Shown: piece after piece, positions 28,360-36,861 of the stretch
How the letters are laid out: each line of letters opens with the position of its first letter
How positions within the stretch are numbered: the first letter of the stretch is position 1
Assembly (NCBI RefSeq): GCF_050510895.1
Contig: NZ_JBNINT010000001.1
Span: forward strand, 1,426,001-1,490,000
Length of the DNA: 64,000 nt
Direction: 5' to 3'
Origin: Pannonibacter phragmitetus_B
GTDB taxonomy: Bacteria; Pseudomonadota; Alphaproteobacteria; Rhizobiales; Stappiaceae
The notes under the pieces: generated by a model
Told to the model about the DNA's origin: nothing
The model's input: the letters and a program-made list of their open reading frames with translations, nothing else
Databases searched by the model: none
Position numbers and translations under genes: made by a program

Positions 28360-29312
28360 ATGGACCTGACCGGAGCCCCGATCAGCGTGGACAAGGCAAG
28401 CGGCGCCATCTCGGACGCGACGCTGGTGGAACACGCAGGGTTGGTTCTGACGCGGATGGCAGCCAAGATGCTGCGTCCGCTGGATGATCTGGGGTTTTCG
28501 CATGCGGCGCGGCTGATCCGCTGCCTGCTGCCAAGCCACCGGAAGGTGGCCGTCAGGTTCACGCAGGACATGACGTTCTGCTTCCCTTATGGCGACGGCT
28601 ATTGGGGACTTCTGCTGGATCCTCGTGATACCTACGAGGAGGAGGTGGAAGCGGTTCTGCTGGCGGTGAAGGACTGTGACTATGCCTTCATCGATTGTGG
28701 TGCCAATTATGGATATTGGTCGCTCAAGGTGACCAGTGAGCAGTTTGGCCGGCACAGGGCGGCTGCAATCGAGCTGGATCCTGCCACGTTCGCGCTCCTT
28801 GAGGCGAATGTTGCGGCGAACGGCGGCAAGGTCACCTGCCTTAACAGGGCTGTGGCCGGACGGGATGACGATGTGCTCCGTTTCTACGGGGCCAAGCATG
28901 AGGCACGGTCCGTCGTGCCTCAGGCCGGTGTGGAGCCGAAGGGCGAGGTTCTTTCGGTTACGCTCGACCGTCTCGTGGATGATGGACACATTCCGCAGGA
29001 AGGGCCTCTGGTCCTGAAGCTGGATGTGGAAGGCGTCGAGATCGAGGCACTGCGCGGAGGCGTGGCGCTTCTGATGCGCGATGTGCTCGTGATCTACGAG
29101 GAGCATGGCAGCGACCGCAGCCATGCCGTTTCGCGCTACTTGCGCGAGGAATGCGGAATGCGGTTGTTCGGCCATGCCGGACGCGAATTTTTGAACTCGG
29201 CCCGCTCGGTGAGTTGGACCGTATCAAGACCAACCGGCGCAGAGGTTACGACTTCTTCGCCACACGCAGCCGCTTCTGGCTCGACCGCCTCGAAACCTTC
29301 GCAAGAGGGTAG
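28360..29312 (+). CDS. FkbM-type SAM-dependent methyltransferase inside the nuo operon, frame broken near 29188
   Basis: This about 317-residue protein resembles FkbM-family methyltransferases. The SAM-binding motif I is YAFIDCGANYGYWSLKV, followed by the acidic motif II (AAIELDPATFALLEANVAANGG). LVLKLDVEGVEIEALRGG is the family's characteristic post-motif segment. The 3' end must be rebuilt: one T is missing from TTTTT at 29188-29192. With it restored the end reads EFFELGPLGELDRIKTNRRRGYD and stops at TAG 29312, instead of running into a low-quality tail to 29397. ATG 28360 lies three bases after nuoD and the gene precedes nuoE by 59 bases, so co-transcription is likely. The target is unknown. 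FkbM members usually O-methylate sugars or small molecules. A role on complex I is speculation from position. Confidence 0.8.
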
Positions 29313-29371
29313 GGGCGCGGGCAGGACCGGAGAGGCAGCGGCCCATAGGGCATGGAACGGGGAAAAGGACC

Positions 29372-30178
29372 ATGGCGGTTCGCAGACTTGCCGCTGAACA
29401 ACCTGAAAGCTTTGCTTTCACAGCGGAAAATCTCGCTTGGGCGAAGAAGGTGATCGACCGTTACCCGGCTGGCCGTCAGGCCTCGGCCGTGATCCCGCTT
29501 TTGTGGCGCGCGCAGGAACAGAACGAAGGCTGGGTGAGTGAGCCGGCAATCCGCTACATCGCGGAAATGCTGGGCATGCCGCACATCCGCGTGCTGGAAG
29601 TGGCGACGTTCTACACCATGTTCCAGCTGCAGCCGGTGGGCAAGAAGGCGCACATCCAGGTGTGCGGAACAACGCCCTGCCAGCTGCGCGGTGCGGAAGA
29701 CCTGATCCGCGTTTGCAAGTCGAAGATCGCGGCTCATGCGCATGACCTGTCGGCCGACGGCAATTTCTCCTGGGAAGAGGTCGAGTGCCTTGGTGCCTGC
29801 GTCAACGCGCCCATGGTTCAGATCTTCAAGGACACCTACGAGGATCTGACGCCGGAGAGCCTTGAAAAGCTCATCGACGACATTTCCGCAGGCCGTGAAG
29901 TGACGCCCGGTCCGCAGATCAACCGGCGTTTCGGCGCTCCGGAAGGCGGCCCGACGTCGCTGACCGAAATTGCCGACGACACGCAAGGTGTTCTGCCCGT
30001 ACCGCATGTGGTGGATGGCTCCGAGAAGGCTTCGCACGCCTTTGCCGGTCCGTCGATCAACGGCGGTGGCAAGGATTTCAACGGTGTACCGGATTCGGCT
30101 GAAGTGTCAGTTGCACGTGTGAAGGCCGAAGTGGCCGCCCGCAAGGCTGCAGAAGCTGCAGCCAAGAACGAGGGGTGA
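29372..30178 (+). CDS. nuoE: NADH-quinone oxidoreductase subunit E, with C-terminal extension
   Basis: NuoE is the 24-kDa-type subunit that binds the [2Fe-2S] cluster N1a. The four Cys ligands are visible in VCGTTPCQLRG and ECLGACVNAP. The first about 170 residues are the normal domain. A further 95 or so residues form a tail rich in Gly, Pro and Ser that ends in an Ala-Lys-Glu helix (KAEVAARKAAEAAAKNEG). Such tails occur in some alphaproteobacterial NuoE proteins and their role is not known. ATG 29372 lies 59 bases after the methyltransferase gene. nuoF follows after ten bases. Confidence 0.95.
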   Translation: MAVRRLAAEQPESFAFTAENLAWAKKVIDRYPAGRQASAVIPLLWRAQEQNEGWVSEPAIRYIAEMLGMPHIRVLEVATFYTMFQLQPVGKKAHIQVCGTTPCQLRGAEDLIRVCKSKIAAHAHDLSADGNFSWEEVECLGACVNAPMVQIFKDTYEDLTPESLEKLIDDISAGREVTPGPQINRRFGAPEGGPTSLTEIADDTQGVLPVPHVVDGSEKASHAFAGPSINGGGKDFNGVPDSAEVSVARVKAEVAARKAAEAAAKNEG

Positions 30179-30188
30179 GAGAGGCAAG

Positions 30189-31490
30189 ATGCTGAAGGAT
30201 CAGGATCGGATCTTCACCAATATCTACGGCTTGCACGATTGGGGTCTTGAAGGCGCCCGCAAGCGTGGCCATTGGGACAACACCAAGGGGCTGATCGAGA
30301 AGGGCCGTGACTGGATCATCGAAGAGATGAAGAGTTCGGGCCTGCGCGGGCGCGGTGGCGCCGGCTTCCCGACCGGTCTCAAGTGGTCTTTCATGCCCAA
30401 GGCCAGTGACGGCCGCCCGTCCTATCTGGTGGTCAATGCGGACGAATCCGAGCCGGGCACCTGCAAGGACCGCGAGATCCTGCGCCACGACCCGCACACG
30501 CTGGTCGAGGGCTGCCTCGTCGCCGGCTTCGCCATGGGTGCCATTGCTGCCTACATCTACGTACGCGGCGAGTTCATCCGCGAGCGCGAGCGCCTGCAGG
30601 CAGCCATTGATCAGGCTTATGACGCTGGCCTGATCGGCAAGAACAACAAGAACGGCTACGATTTCGACATCTACGTCCACCACGGCGCAGGTGCCTATAT
30701 CTGCGGTGAAGAGACCGCGCTGCTCGAAAGCCTTGAAGGCAAGAAGGGCCAGCCGCGCCTGAAGCCGCCGTTCCCGGCCAACGTCGGCCTCTATGGCTGC
30801 CCGACCACCGTGAACAACGTTGAGTCGATCGCCGTTTCTCCGACGATCCTGCGCCGCGGCGCTTCCTGGTTCTCCGGTCTCGGCAAGCCGAACAATGCAG
30901 GCACGAAGCTGTTCTGCGTGTCCGGCCACGTCAACCGTCCCTGCACGGTCGAGGAGGAGCTGGGCATTCCGTTCAGTGAACTCATCGAAAAGCACTGCGG
31001 CGGCATTCGCGGTGGCTGGGACAATCTGCTGGCAGTGATCCCGGGCGGCTCGTCCGTTCCGTGCCTCACAGGCGAGCAGATCAAGGACACGGCCATGGAC
31101 TTCGATACCCTGCGCGGCCTCGGCTCCGGCCTTGGCACGGCGGCGGTGATCGTCATGGACAAGTCCACCGATATCATCAAGGCGATTGCGCGCCTGAGCT
31201 ACTTCTACAAGCACGAGAGCTGCGGCCAGTGCACGCCGTGCCGCGAAGGCACCGGCTGGATGTGGCGTGTCATGGAGCGCATGGTCAAGGGCCAGTCCTC
31301 TCGCGAGGAAATCGACATGCTGTTCAACGTCACCAAGCAGGTGGAAGGTCACACGATCTGCGCCCTTGGCGATGCGGCTGCATGGCCGATCCAGGGCTTG
31401 ATCAAGAACTTCAGGCCCGTGATCGAGGCCCGCATTGACGACTACGTGGCCAAGACCAAGGCTCCCAAGGCCTTGGCTGCGGCGGAGTGA
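30189..31490 (+). CDS. nuoF: NADH-quinone oxidoreductase subunit F
   Basis: NuoF is the 433-residue, 51-kDa-type subunit that oxidises NADH. It holds FMN and cluster N3. The nucleotide site is RGRGGAGFPTGLKW and the FMN region is VVNADESEPGTCKDRE. The N3 ligands are ESCGQCTPCREG plus a later Cys in TICALGDAAAWP. Length and motifs are standard. Confidence 0.98.
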   Translation: MLKDQDRIFTNIYGLHDWGLEGARKRGHWDNTKGLIEKGRDWIIEEMKSSGLRGRGGAGFPTGLKWSFMPKASDGRPSYLVVNADESEPGTCKDREILRHDPHTLVEGCLVAGFAMGAIAAYIYVRGEFIRERERLQAAIDQAYDAGLIGKNNKNGYDFDIYVHHGAGAYICGEETALLESLEGKKGQPRLKPPFPANVGLYGCPTTVNNVESIAVSPTILRRGASWFSGLGKPNNAGTKLFCVSGHVNRPCTVEEELGIPFSELIEKHCGGIRGGWDNLLAVIPGGSSVPCLTGEQIKDTAMDFDTLRGLGSGLGTAAVIVMDKSTDIIKAIARLSYFYKHESCGQCTPCREGTGWMWRVMERMVKGQSSREEIDMLFNVTKQVEGHTICALGDAAAWPIQGLIKNFRPVIEARIDDYVAKTKAPKALAAAE

Positions 31491-31494
31491 TGCG

Positions 31495-31830
31495 ATGAAG
31501 ATCCACCATGAAAAGCATTGCATGGATGTCAAAGGCAGCGACCTTTCCGGGTCGTCCTTTGATGATGTCAATCTTTCTGGAAGCGCGTTCGTGAACGTCA
31601 ATCTGTCTGGTGGATCTTACCGCAACATCAATCTGTCTGGCTGTACATACAGCGACGCAAACCTGTCCGGCGGACGGTATGACGACGTGAATATGGCCGG
31701 GTTTCGTATAACCAACGCCAATCTGGCGGGGGCCTCTATCAACGATTGCCGTCTCGATGGAATGACCATCAACGGCATCGAGGTCACAGAACTGCTGGCT
31801 GCCTACACCGCAGCACAAGAGGCGAAGTGA
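31495..31830 (+). CDS. Pentapeptide-repeat protein within the nuo operon
   Basis: This 111-residue protein lies between nuoF and nuoG. After a 16-residue leader it consists of eight near-decapeptide units with the pattern NLSGxxYxDV, for example NLSGSAFVNV, NLSGGSYRNI and NLSGCTYSDA. That is the A(N/D)LxX periodicity of a right-handed quadrilateral beta helix. The last 15 residues form a short helix. ATG 31495 is four bases after the nuoF stop, and its own stop overlaps the nuoG start as ATGA, so it is translated in step with complex I subunits. Codon use looks different from its neighbours (TCT, GGA, GTA and AAT are frequent), which may hint at later acquisition. The function is unknown; known pentapeptide proteins are often interaction modules or gyrase mimics. 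A complex I assembly or docking role is inference only. Confidence 0.85.
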   Translation: MKIHHEKHCMDVKGSDLSGSSFDDVNLSGSAFVNVNLSGGSYRNINLSGCTYSDANLSGGRYDDVNMAGFRITNANLAGASINDCRLDGMTINGIEVTELLAAYTAAQEAK

Positions 31831-33898
31831 TGACAAAGCTGATCATCGACGGCAAGGAAGTTGACGTCCCGGCGGATTACACGCTGTTGCAGGCCTGCGA
31901 GGAAGCAGGGGCGGAAGTGCCGCGTTTCTGCTACCATGACCGGCTTTCGATTGCCGGCAACTGCCGCATGTGCCTTGTGGAAGTGAAGGGCGGGCCCCCG
32001 AAGCCGACGGCCTCCTGCGCCATGGGCGTGCGTGATCTGCGGCCCGGCCCGAACGGCGAGCCGCCGGTGGTGCTGACCAAGAGCCCGATGGTCAAGAAGG
32101 CCCGCGAAGGTGTGATGGAGTTCCTGCTCATCAACCATCCGCTGGATTGCCCGATCTGTGACCAGGGCGGCGAGTGCGACCTTCAGGACCAGGCTATGGC
32201 CTATGGTGTGGACAGCTCGCGTTTTGCTGAGAACAAGCGCGCTGTCGAGAACAAGCACCTCGGTCCGCTGGTCAAGACCATCATGACCCGCTGCATCCAC
32301 TGCACGCGCTGCGTCCGTTTCACCACGGAAGTCTGTGGCGTTGCCGACATGGGCCTGATCGGCCGTGGCGAAGATGCGGAGATCACCACCTATCTGGAAG
32401 CCGCTCTGTCCTCAGAAATGCAGGGCAACGTTGCTGACTTGTGCCCGGTCGGTGCGCTGACGCACAAGCCCTACGAATTCAACGCCCGTCCCTGGGAACT
32501 GGTGAAGACGGAAAGCGTCGACGTCATGGACGCGCTCGGCTCTGCCATCCGCGTTGACACCCGTGGCCGCGAAGTGATGCGCATCATGCCGCGCCTCAAT
32601 GACGAGGTGAACGAGGAGTGGCTCTCGGACAAGTCCCGCTATATCTGGGACGGCCTGAAGACCCAGCGCCTCGACCGGCCCTACGCTCGCAAGGATGGCA
32701 AGCTGGTTCCGGTGAGCTGGAGCGAAGCCTTCCAGATCATCGCAGACAAGGTGAAGGCCACCACCGCTGACAAGATCGGCGCGCTCGCCGGTCAGCTGTC
32801 CAGCGTGGAAGAGCTGTTTGCGCTGAAGAGCCTGATGGACAGCCTCGGTGTGAAGAACATCGACAGCCGCTTCCCCGGCTCGCCGCTGCATCCCAAGCAT
32901 GGCCGTGCCAGCTATCTGTTCAACGCCACGGTTGCCGGGATCGACGAGGCCGATGCCATCGTTCTGATCGGCACCAACCCGCGCCTTGAAGCTCCGGTGC
33001 TCAACGCCCGGCTGCGCAAGCGCTGGGTCAAGGGCAATGTCCAGATTTCAGTGATTGGCCAGAACGCTGATCTCACCTATCCGGTCACCTACAAGGGCGC
33101 TGGTCCCGAAACTCTGGCTTCGCTCATTGACGATGCGTCCTTCCTCGCCGGTGCGAAGAAGCCGCTGATCATCGTCGGTCAGGGCGCGATCAACCGTCCG
33201 GACGGGGCTGCGGTTCTGTCGCTGGCGGCCAAGCTTGCCCAGTCGCGCGGCGCAGTCCGGGAAGACTGGAACGGTTTCAGTGTCCTGCACACGGAAGCTG
33301 CTCAGGTTGGCGCGCTCGACATCGGCTTTGTGCCGGGCGAGGGCGGTCTGTCGACCGGTCAGATCCTGGCGGAGAACAGCCTCGACGTTCTGTTCCTGCT
33401 CGGCGTGGACGAAATCGAGATCCCGGCTGGCGCCTTCGTGGTCTATCAGGGCACTCATGGTGACAAGGGCGCCCACCGCGCCGACGTCATCCTGCCGGGT
33501 GCTGCCTATACCGAGAAGTCGGGCCTTTATGTGAATCTCGAAGGCCGCGTCCAGATGGGCGACCGCGCAGGCTTCCCCCGGGCGAAGCACGCGAAGACTG
33601 GGCGGTTCTGCGTGCCCTGTCTGCGGTTCTCGGCAAGGCTCTGCCGTTCGACAGCCTGGCGCAGCTGCGCGCCAAGCTCTTCGAGGCATTCCCGCATATG
33701 GCGGCCATCGACACCATCGCGGCCAGTAGCCCGGCTGACGTTGAAGCGCTGGCAGGCCTTGGCGGCAAGACCAACTCCGTCGCCTTCACCAATGTGATCA
33801 GCGACTTCTATCTGACGAACCCGATCGCACGTGCGTCGAAGGTCATGGCGGAATGCTCCGCGCTGGCCAAGTCGCGCCTGGCGGCGGCTGCGGAATAA
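31830..33898 (+). CDS. nuoG: NADH-quinone oxidoreductase subunit G, frame broken near 33575
   Basis: NuoG is the about 689-residue, 75-kDa-type subunit carrying clusters N1b, N4 and N5. The N-terminal ferredoxin-like domain has PRFCYHDRLSIAGNCRMCLVE. The His-Cys3 motif and the N4 ligands lie in DCPICDQGGECDLQDQ and RCIHCTRCVRF. A molybdopterin-oxidoreductase-like domain follows. ATG 31830 overlaps the TGA of the pentapeptide gene. The frame breaks in CCCCC at 33575-33579. One extra C restores AGFPPGEAREDWAVLRALS and the run to 33898. Without it the last 100 residues would be lost. A homopolymer error is the likeliest cause. Confidence 0.94.
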
Positions 33899-33914
33899 GG
33901 GGCAGGGGACAACG

Positions 33915-34964
33915 ATGTCGGAGTTTATGACGACCTACGGCTGGCCGTTCCTCTGGATGGCGTTCCAGAGCGTGCTGCTGATGGTGGTGCTCCTCGTGAT
34001 CATCGCCTACATCCTCTATGCCGACCGCAAGATCTGGGCTGCCGTGCAGATCCGCCGTGGCCCGAACGTGGTTGGCCCCTGGGGGCTTTTCCAGTCCTTT
34101 GCCGACCTTCTGAAGTTCGTGCTGAAGGAGCCGGTCATTCCGTCGGGTTCGAACAAGGGCCTTTTCCTGCTGGCGCCGCTGATCACCGTGCTTCTGGCGC
34201 TGAGCGCCTGGGCCGTTGTTCCGGTTGCTGATGGCTGGGTGGTTGCCGACATCAATGTGGGCATTCTCTACATTTTCGCCATCTCCTCGCTTGGCGTGTA
34301 CGGCATCATCATCGGTGGCTGGGCGTCCAACTCGAAGTATCCCTTCCTGTCGGCCCTGCGTTCTGCGGCTCAGATGGTGTCCTATGAAGTGTCCATCGGC
34401 CTCGTGATTGTCACAGTGCTGCTCTGTGCCGGCTCGCTGAACCTGTCCGAGATCGTCAACTCCCAGAAGACGGGCCTGGCGACGGCCGTTGGCCTTCCCT
34501 GGCTGTCGATCCTGAACTGGTACTGGCTGCCGCTGCTGCCGATGTTCGTGGTGTTCTTCATTTCGGCTCTGGCTGAAACGAACCGCCCTCCGTTCGATCT
34601 GGCGGAAGCAGAGTCGGAACTCGTGGCCGGCTTCATGGTGGAATACGGCTCCACCCCGTACATGATGTTCATGCTCGGCGAGTATGTGTCGATTGCGCTG
34701 ATGTGCGCGATGATGACCATCCTGTTCATGGGTGGCTGGCTGCCGCCGGTGGACGTGGCTCCCTTCACCTGGGTGCCGGGCGTTGTCTGGTTCCTGCTGA
34801 AGTCGCTCCTTGTCTTCTTCATGTTCGCCATGGTGAAGGCAATGGTGCCGCGCTACCGCTATGACCAGCTGATGCGTCTGGGCTGGAAGATCTTCCTGCC
34901 GCTGTCGCTGATCATGGTTGTGGTTGTCGCCGGCGTTCTGCAGGTGATGGGCTGGGCCCCGTAA
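33915..34964 (+). CDS. nuoH: NADH-quinone oxidoreductase subunit H
   Basis: NuoH is a 349-residue membrane subunit with about eight helices that forms the bottom of the quinone channel. The start ATG 33915 has AGGGGAC seven bases upstream. Signatures are ADRKIWAAVQIRRGPNVVGPWG and the acidic loop ETNRPPFDLAEAESELVAGFMVEY, both on the quinone side. The gap to the next small gene is four bases. Confidence 0.97.
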   Translation: MSEFMTTYGWPFLWMAFQSVLLMVVLLVIIAYILYADRKIWAAVQIRRGPNVVGPWGLFQSFADLLKFVLKEPVIPSGSNKGLFLLAPLITVLLALSAWAVVPVADGWVVADINVGILYIFAISSLGVYGIIIGGWASNSKYPFLSALRSAAQMVSYEVSIGLVIVTVLLCAGSLNLSEIVNSQKTGLATAVGLPWLSILNWYWLPLLPMFVVFFISALAETNRPPFDLAEAESELVAGFMVEYGSTPYMMFMLGEYVSIALMCAMMTILFMGGWLPPVDVAPFTWVPGVVWFLLKSLLVFFMFAMVKAMVPRYRYDQLMRLGWKIFLPLSLIMVVVVAGVLQVMGWAP

Positions 34965-34968
34965 GGCC

Positions 34969-35199
34969 ATGGAGATTTCTGTCGCCGGGTTGATTGGGGC
35001 AGCCATCGGGTTGTACATCGGCTGGCTCGACTACGGCATCCTGAACGGGTTGCTGTCGGCGATGGTCGAAAAGAACAAGCGCAAGGGCGGCGGATGGGCC
35101 GTACGGTTCGAGCCAGCCCTGCGCAAACTGGTTTTCATCCTTCCGGTCACCCTCTTTCCGGTGATCGGGTATCTGGCCGCATTTCAGCTCGTGGGCTGA
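34969..35199 (+). CDS. Small two-helix membrane protein between nuoH and nuoI
   Basis: This 76-residue protein has two hydrophobic segments, at about residues 4-30 (VAGLIGAAIGLYIGWLDYGI) and 53-75 (KLVFILPVTLFPVIGYLAAF). A basic loop with KNKRKGGGW joins them. It starts four bases after nuoH and ends 28 bases before nuoI, so it belongs to the operon transcript. I do not recognise the family. It could be an accessory membrane subunit or assembly factor of complex I, but this rests on position alone. Confidence 0.75.
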   Translation: MEISVAGLIGAAIGLYIGWLDYGILNGLLSAMVEKNKRKGGGWAVRFEPALRKLVFILPVTLFPVIGYLAAFQLVG

Positions 35200-35227
35200 G
35201 CGGCAGGAAGGTTAAGAGGCTCTGGCG

Positions 35228-35716
35228 ATGGGACTTGATCAGGCCATAAAGTCGCTGTTCTTGAAGGAGTTCGTATCGGCGTTCTTTCTCGCCATGCGCT
35301 ACTTCTTCAAGCCGAAGCCGACTGTGAACTACCCCTTCGAGAAGGGGCCGGTGAGCCCGCGTTTCCGCGGCGAGCATGCCCTGCGGCGCTATCCCAACGG
35401 GGAAGAGCGCTGCATCGCCTGCAAGCTGTGTGAAGCCATCTGCCCGGCGCAGGCAATCACCATCGAAGCTGGCCCGCGCCGCAACGATGGTACCCGCCGC
35501 ACCACCCGTTATGACATTGACATGGTCAAGTGCATCTACTGCGGCTTCTGCCAGGAAGCCTGCCCGGTGGATGCAATCGTCGAGGGCCCGAACTTCGAGT
35601 TCGCCACCGAGACGCGCGAAGAGCTTTACTACTCCAAGGAAAAGCTGCTCGCGAATGGCGACCGGTGGGAGCGGGAAATCGCTCGCAACATCGCAATGGA
35701 TGCGCCCTACCGCTGA
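35228..35716 (+). CDS. nuoI: NADH-quinone oxidoreductase subunit I
   Basis: NuoI is a 162-residue ferredoxin-type subunit that binds clusters N6a and N6b. The two Cx2Cx2Cx3C motifs are CIACKLCEAICP and CIYCGFCQEACP. The N-terminal amphipathic segment (LKEFVSAFFLAMRYFFKPK) is typical. A 124-base gap without a clear gene separates it from nuoJ, longer than most gaps in this operon. Confidence 0.98.
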   Translation: MGLDQAIKSLFLKEFVSAFFLAMRYFFKPKPTVNYPFEKGPVSPRFRGEHALRRYPNGEERCIACKLCEAICPAQAITIEAGPRRNDGTRRTTRYDIDMVKCIYCGFCQEACPVDAIVEGPNFEFATETREELYYSKEKLLANGDRWEREIARNIAMDAPYR

Positions 35717-35840
35717 GGCGGCAGGCAATGAAACAAGATGCCTGGCCGCCGCCTGAGGCGGGCAGGGCAGGTGACCCGGCCAACCGGCGGGGTTGCGCTA
35801 TTGAGCCAAAGGCAAGAGCCCGAGACATGCAGGTCCTGAC

Positions 35841-36455
35841 ATGATCCTGAAAGCCCTCTTCTTCTATCTGTTTGCCGGAGTGACCGTGGCATCTGCCTTC
35901 ATGGTCATCTCGTCGCGCAATCCGGTGCACTCGGTGCTGTTCCTCATTCTGGCCTTCGTCAATTCGGCTGGTCTGTTCATCCTTCTGGGGGCCGAGTATC
36001 TCGCCATGCTGCTGATCGTCGTGTACGTCGGCGCGGTGGCGGTGCTGTTCCTCTTCGTGGTGATGATGCTGGACGTTGACTTCGTCGAGCTGCGGCAGGG
36101 CTTCCTCCAGTATATGCCGGTGGGCGCACTGGTCGGTTTGATCCTGCTGGTCGAGCTGCTGATGGGCGTTGGCGCCTGGGTGATCGCGCCTGAGCTGCTG
36201 GGCCATGGGTCACAGCCGATCCCGGCGCTGGATCAGGTGTCCAACATCGAGGCCATCGGCCAGGTGCTCTACACCAAGTACATCTTCTTCTTCCAGGTTG
36301 CCGGGCTTGTGCTGCTGGTTGCGATGATCGGGGCCATCGTCCTGACGCTGCGCCACCGTGAGGGCATCAAGCGCCAGAGCGTTCCGGCTCAGGTTGCGCG
36401 CAACAAGGCCTCGGCCATCGAGATCCGCAAGGTCGAGCCGGGCAAGGGCATTTGA
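35841..36455 (+). CDS. nuoJ: NADH-quinone oxidoreductase subunit J
   Basis: NuoJ is a 204-residue membrane subunit with five helices. The third helix segment GAEYLAMLLIVVYVGAVAVLFLFVVMMLD is the conserved core; the glycine-containing turn in it carries the pi-bulge seen in complex I structures. A basic tail (RHREGIKRQ) follows. nuoK starts 90 bases later. Confidence 0.95.
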   Translation: MILKALFFYLFAGVTVASAFMVISSRNPVHSVLFLILAFVNSAGLFILLGAEYLAMLLIVVYVGAVAVLFLFVVMMLDVDFVELRQGFLQYMPVGALVGLILLVELLMGVGAWVIAPELLGHGSQPIPALDQVSNIEAIGQVLYTKYIFFFQVAGLVLLVAMIGAIVLTLRHREGIKRQSVPAQVARNKASAIEIRKVEPGKGI

Positions 36456-36545
36456 CGCGGGAAACCGCGGTTTTAAACCCGGGCAGGGGCATCTGATGCT
36501 CTTCTGCCCGGATCGGGGTAAACGAGGGAGCACTGCGAGGCGCCC

Positions 36546-36854
36546 ATGGAAATCGGTCTGTCGCACTATCTGTCGGTCGCGGCCATCCTGTTCACGATCG
36601 GGATCTTCGGGATCTTTCTGAACAGGAAAAACGTGATTGTCATCCTGATGTCGGTGGAGCTTCTGCTCCTCGCCGTCAACATCAACTTTGTCGCCTTCTC
36701 CACGCACCTGGGCGATCTCATGGGCCAGATTTTCACCATGCTGGTTCTAACCGTGGCGGCCGCCGAGGCTGCCATCGGCCTCGCCATTCTGGTCGTGTTC
36801 CACCGCAACCGCGGCTCCATTGCCGTGGAAGACATCAATGCGATGAAGGGGTAA
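36546..36854 (+). CDS. nuoK: NADH-quinone oxidoreductase subunit K
   Basis: NuoK is a 102-residue three-helix membrane subunit homologous to MnhC/MrpC. The conserved glutamates lie in ILMSVELLLLAVNINFV and in AAAEAAIGLAILVVFHRNRG, as expected for the proton path. nuoL begins seven bases after its stop. Confidence 0.97.
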   Translation: MEIGLSHYLSVAAILFTIGIFGIFLNRKNVIVILMSVELLLLAVNINFVAFSTHLGDLMGQIFTMLVLTVAAAEAAIGLAILVVFHRNRGSIAVEDINAMKG

Positions 36855-36861
36855 CGGACGG

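Noticed and set aside
31435..31494. Longer start for the pentapeptide protein
   Set aside because: The extra residues overlap nuoF in another frame and are Pro/Arg-rich. ATG 31495 follows the nuoF stop directly.
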